From an uncultured Oscillospiraceae bacterium (GTDB taxonomy: Bacteria > Bacillota > Clostridia > Oscillospirales > Oscillospiraceae), in the NCBI GenBank assembly GCA_934552825.1, contig CAKTEQ010000001.1, positions 1 through 64,000 of the forward strand: 64,000 nt of DNA. The letters are read 5' to 3'. Below the pieces are notes generated by a model. The model searched no databases. It had not been told where the DNA came from and saw only the letters and a program-made list of their open reading frames with translations. The first letter of the stretch is position 1; every line of letters starts with the position of its first letter. Both the position numbers and the translations under genes were made by a program. This document shows positions 62,585 to 64,000 of the stretch, piece after piece.

Positions 62585-64000
62585 TTAGTTGACGATGGTG
62601 TAGTTATTCGCGATGGCGAACATGACGTACTTGCCGGCAGGCAGTCTGCTATATGTCGCCTTATAGGTGTTGCCGGAGACATATTCCATCTCAACTTCGC
62701 GGACAGGCGTCTTGCCTGCGTAGTCTGCGTAACCCATCGTGCCGTCGTCAGCCTCGTCGCGGACATAGATTTTATATGTGACTGTGCCTGTGAGAGGACC
62801 TGTGATAGCTGTCTCGTTGCCGGCGTCGTCGATGTTGTACATATAGACATAAGATGTTGTCTTGCCGAGGGCACTGTACTTTGCAATGACCTTTGTGAGC
62901 TCTACATTCACGCTGACATCAATGCCTTCGCTCCAGTAGTTCAGGTTGCCGACTGTGACCTTAACGCTGAGTGTACCGTTGCCATTGTCTGTGACGGTAA
63001 TCTGGAGGTTTAGGTCCTTGATAGTGTGGTTGAGGAGCTTTGCAAGACCGCCCTCGCCGTTGTGTTCTGTGGCTATCAGGTTGGCCTCGATTATCTTGAG
63101 GAGCTTTGCCTCGTCAAGAGTGCCGTCATCCTTGTAGATATCCTTGCGGAAGATGTTGAGCTTTGTGAGACCGTCTCTCAGGACGAGGTCAACAGGTCTC
63201 TGATAGATGTTCTGGATGCCGTCCTTGTTCTCCACATTGTAGTTCTTGATGGAGAGCGTGGAATTCACCTTATAGTCAGCCTCTCTGCCTGTGATGTGTA
63301 CGTTCTGAGCGTCATACTTGACATTCGCGTCCTCGTCGATGTTGTGGTGATCGCCAATTTCGCACTCGTTGAGCCAAGCCAGAAGTGCGTTCAGGTCTGC
63401 CAGGGAGTCTCCCTCAACAAGGGCTGCCGCGAGGGCCGCCTCGTCGATACCCATTACCCAGTTGGGTTCGCCGTACATTCTCACGCTGTTCTGCTGGAAT
63501 GCCTTCGCTGTATCGAAGTCGAAGCCCTTTGCGTCGTAGTCGCCCTGAGGAATTACAGCGCCGTCCGTCATACCCTTGTTGCCGGGATATGCGCCGTTTG
63601 TCACGGTGATGGTCTTTGCTGTGACCTCAACGTCGGGAGCTGTCTGGTCTGTAACGTACTTCACGTTGTAGTTCTTCTCTTCGCGGCCTGCCACAAGGAT
63701 CTCGTAGCCGTTGTAAACGTCCAGGTTGTTATAGACATCCGCGTTGGAGACTGCCATACCGTCCGCTGTGAGTGCGGGCTCACCGGCAACAATATTGCCC
63801 TCGGTGTATGTGAGGCCTGTAACTGTTGTGCCGTAGACTGTTGCCGCCTCAACGGGTGTCACTGTGACCTCTCTGTCGTTCACTGTGAAGAGACCGCCGT
63901 ATGTCTCGGACTGGTAATAGGGGTTAGCCGCGTCGACTGTACCCGTTGTCACCTGAGTGCCGACCTCGCTGCGGGTCTCGTTGCCCTTCACGATCTCGTT
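62585..64000 (-). CDS. C-terminal part of a large MBG-type surface protein
   Basis: The frame runs from the right window edge to a stop at 62585-62587; 471 residues are visible and the N-terminus is outside. VEAATVYGTTVTGLTYTEGNIV is characteristic of MBG (YGX-type) Ig-like repeats, which occur in long bacterial surface proteins. The remainder is beta-rich with a helical insert (about 180-220: DEAALAAALVEGDSLADLNALLAWLNE). The last domain ends in SRLPAGKYVMFAIANNYTIVN. No sortase motif or SLH domain is present at its end, so anchoring may depend on other domains or partners such as the adjacent SLH protein. Confidence 0.75.
   Translation of the reverse strand, partial: NEIVKGNETRSEVGTQVTTGTVDAANPYYQSETYGGLFTVNDREVTVTPVEAATVYGTTVTGLTYTEGNIVAGEPALTADGMAVSNADVYNNLDVYNGYEILVAGREEKNYNVKYVTDQTAPDVEVTAKTITVTNGAYPGNKGMTDGAVIPQGDYDAKGFDFDTAKAFQQNSVRMYGEPNWVMGIDEAALAAALVEGDSLADLNALLAWLNECEIGDHHNIDEDANVKYDAQNVHITGREADYKVNSTLSIKNYNVENKDGIQNIYQRPVDLVLRDGLTKLNIFRKDIYKDDGTLDEAKLLKIIEANLIATEHNGEGGLAKLLNHTIKDLNLQITVTDNGNGTLSVKVTVGNLNYWSEGIDVSVNVELTKVIAKYSALGKTTSYVYMYNIDDAGNETAITGPLTGTVTYKIYVRDEADDGTMGYADYAGKTPVREVEMEYVSGNTYKATYSRLPAGKYVMFAIANNYTIVN

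Overview
The window looks like a chromosomal segment of an anaerobic, endospore-forming member of the Clostridia, most probably Oscillospirales-like. Spore genes recur: an interrupted sigK, a cotJ locus, yunB and an alpha/beta SASP. Gram-positive clostridial regulation is also evident (T-box, glycine riboswitch, TrpR-type his regulator, Prp-processed L27), and many start codons sit behind strong AGGAGG sites. The genus cannot be fixed from the sequence alone.

Layout. 1-3345: one end of an integrated mobile element (MobC, a RepA_N-type domain, a Cys-rich VLP protein, a double-HTH regulator) that interrupts sigK at the codon region where skin-type elements sit; only the 5' part of sigK (3344-3676) is inside the window. 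4154-14074: a nine-gene minus-strand catabolic operon with an MBL hydrolase, four SDR dehydrogenases, two almost identical tandem 4-hydroxybutyryl-CoA-dehydratase-type [4Fe-4S]/flavin enzymes, 3-hydroxyacyl-CoA dehydrogenase and thiolase, with a clear promoter, operator-like repeat and terminator. 14393-21769: EF-G-like GTPase, a P-type-ATPase-like protein lacking the phosphorylated Asp, RlmB, Mrp, and spore-coat CotJ genes with CotJA and CotJB fused. 21803-23135: a small prophage remnant carrying a truncated MuF-type protein with a toxin-like tail, a coupled small immunity candidate and a gp10-like protein. 23326-30659: MBL hydrolase, binding lipoprotein, T-box/ilvA/ridA, CaCA exchanger, glycosyltransferase. 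30711-38136: minus-strand operon murD - two M42 peptidases - PLP lyase - yunB - ligA. 38251-38596: RNase P RNA. 38690-41031: AprAB-like flavoprotein/ferredoxin pair. 41078-44949: aspartate aminotransferase, rplU-prp-rpmA, obg.

44993-53115: a complete histidine operon (hisR-Z-G-D-C-B-H-A-F-IE) flanked by two copies of the obg 3' end plus its terminator. The right-hand copy is a decayed obg tail, so the his block looks inserted or relocated. The operon lacks a histidinol-phosphate phosphatase.

53227-64000: SASP, thymidine kinase, glycine-riboswitch-controlled AGCS symporter, MutT, RluA-type synthase, a reductive-dehalogenase homologue with no Tat signal or visible membrane anchor, a TrpXYZ-like ABC importer, and an SLH-domain protein followed upstream by the C-terminal part of an MBG-type surface protein that runs off the window.

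The least described items are the tandem dehydratase/SDR operon, the sigK-interrupting element, the obg-flanked his block, the cytoplasmic RdhA-like protein and the pseudo-P-type ATPase.
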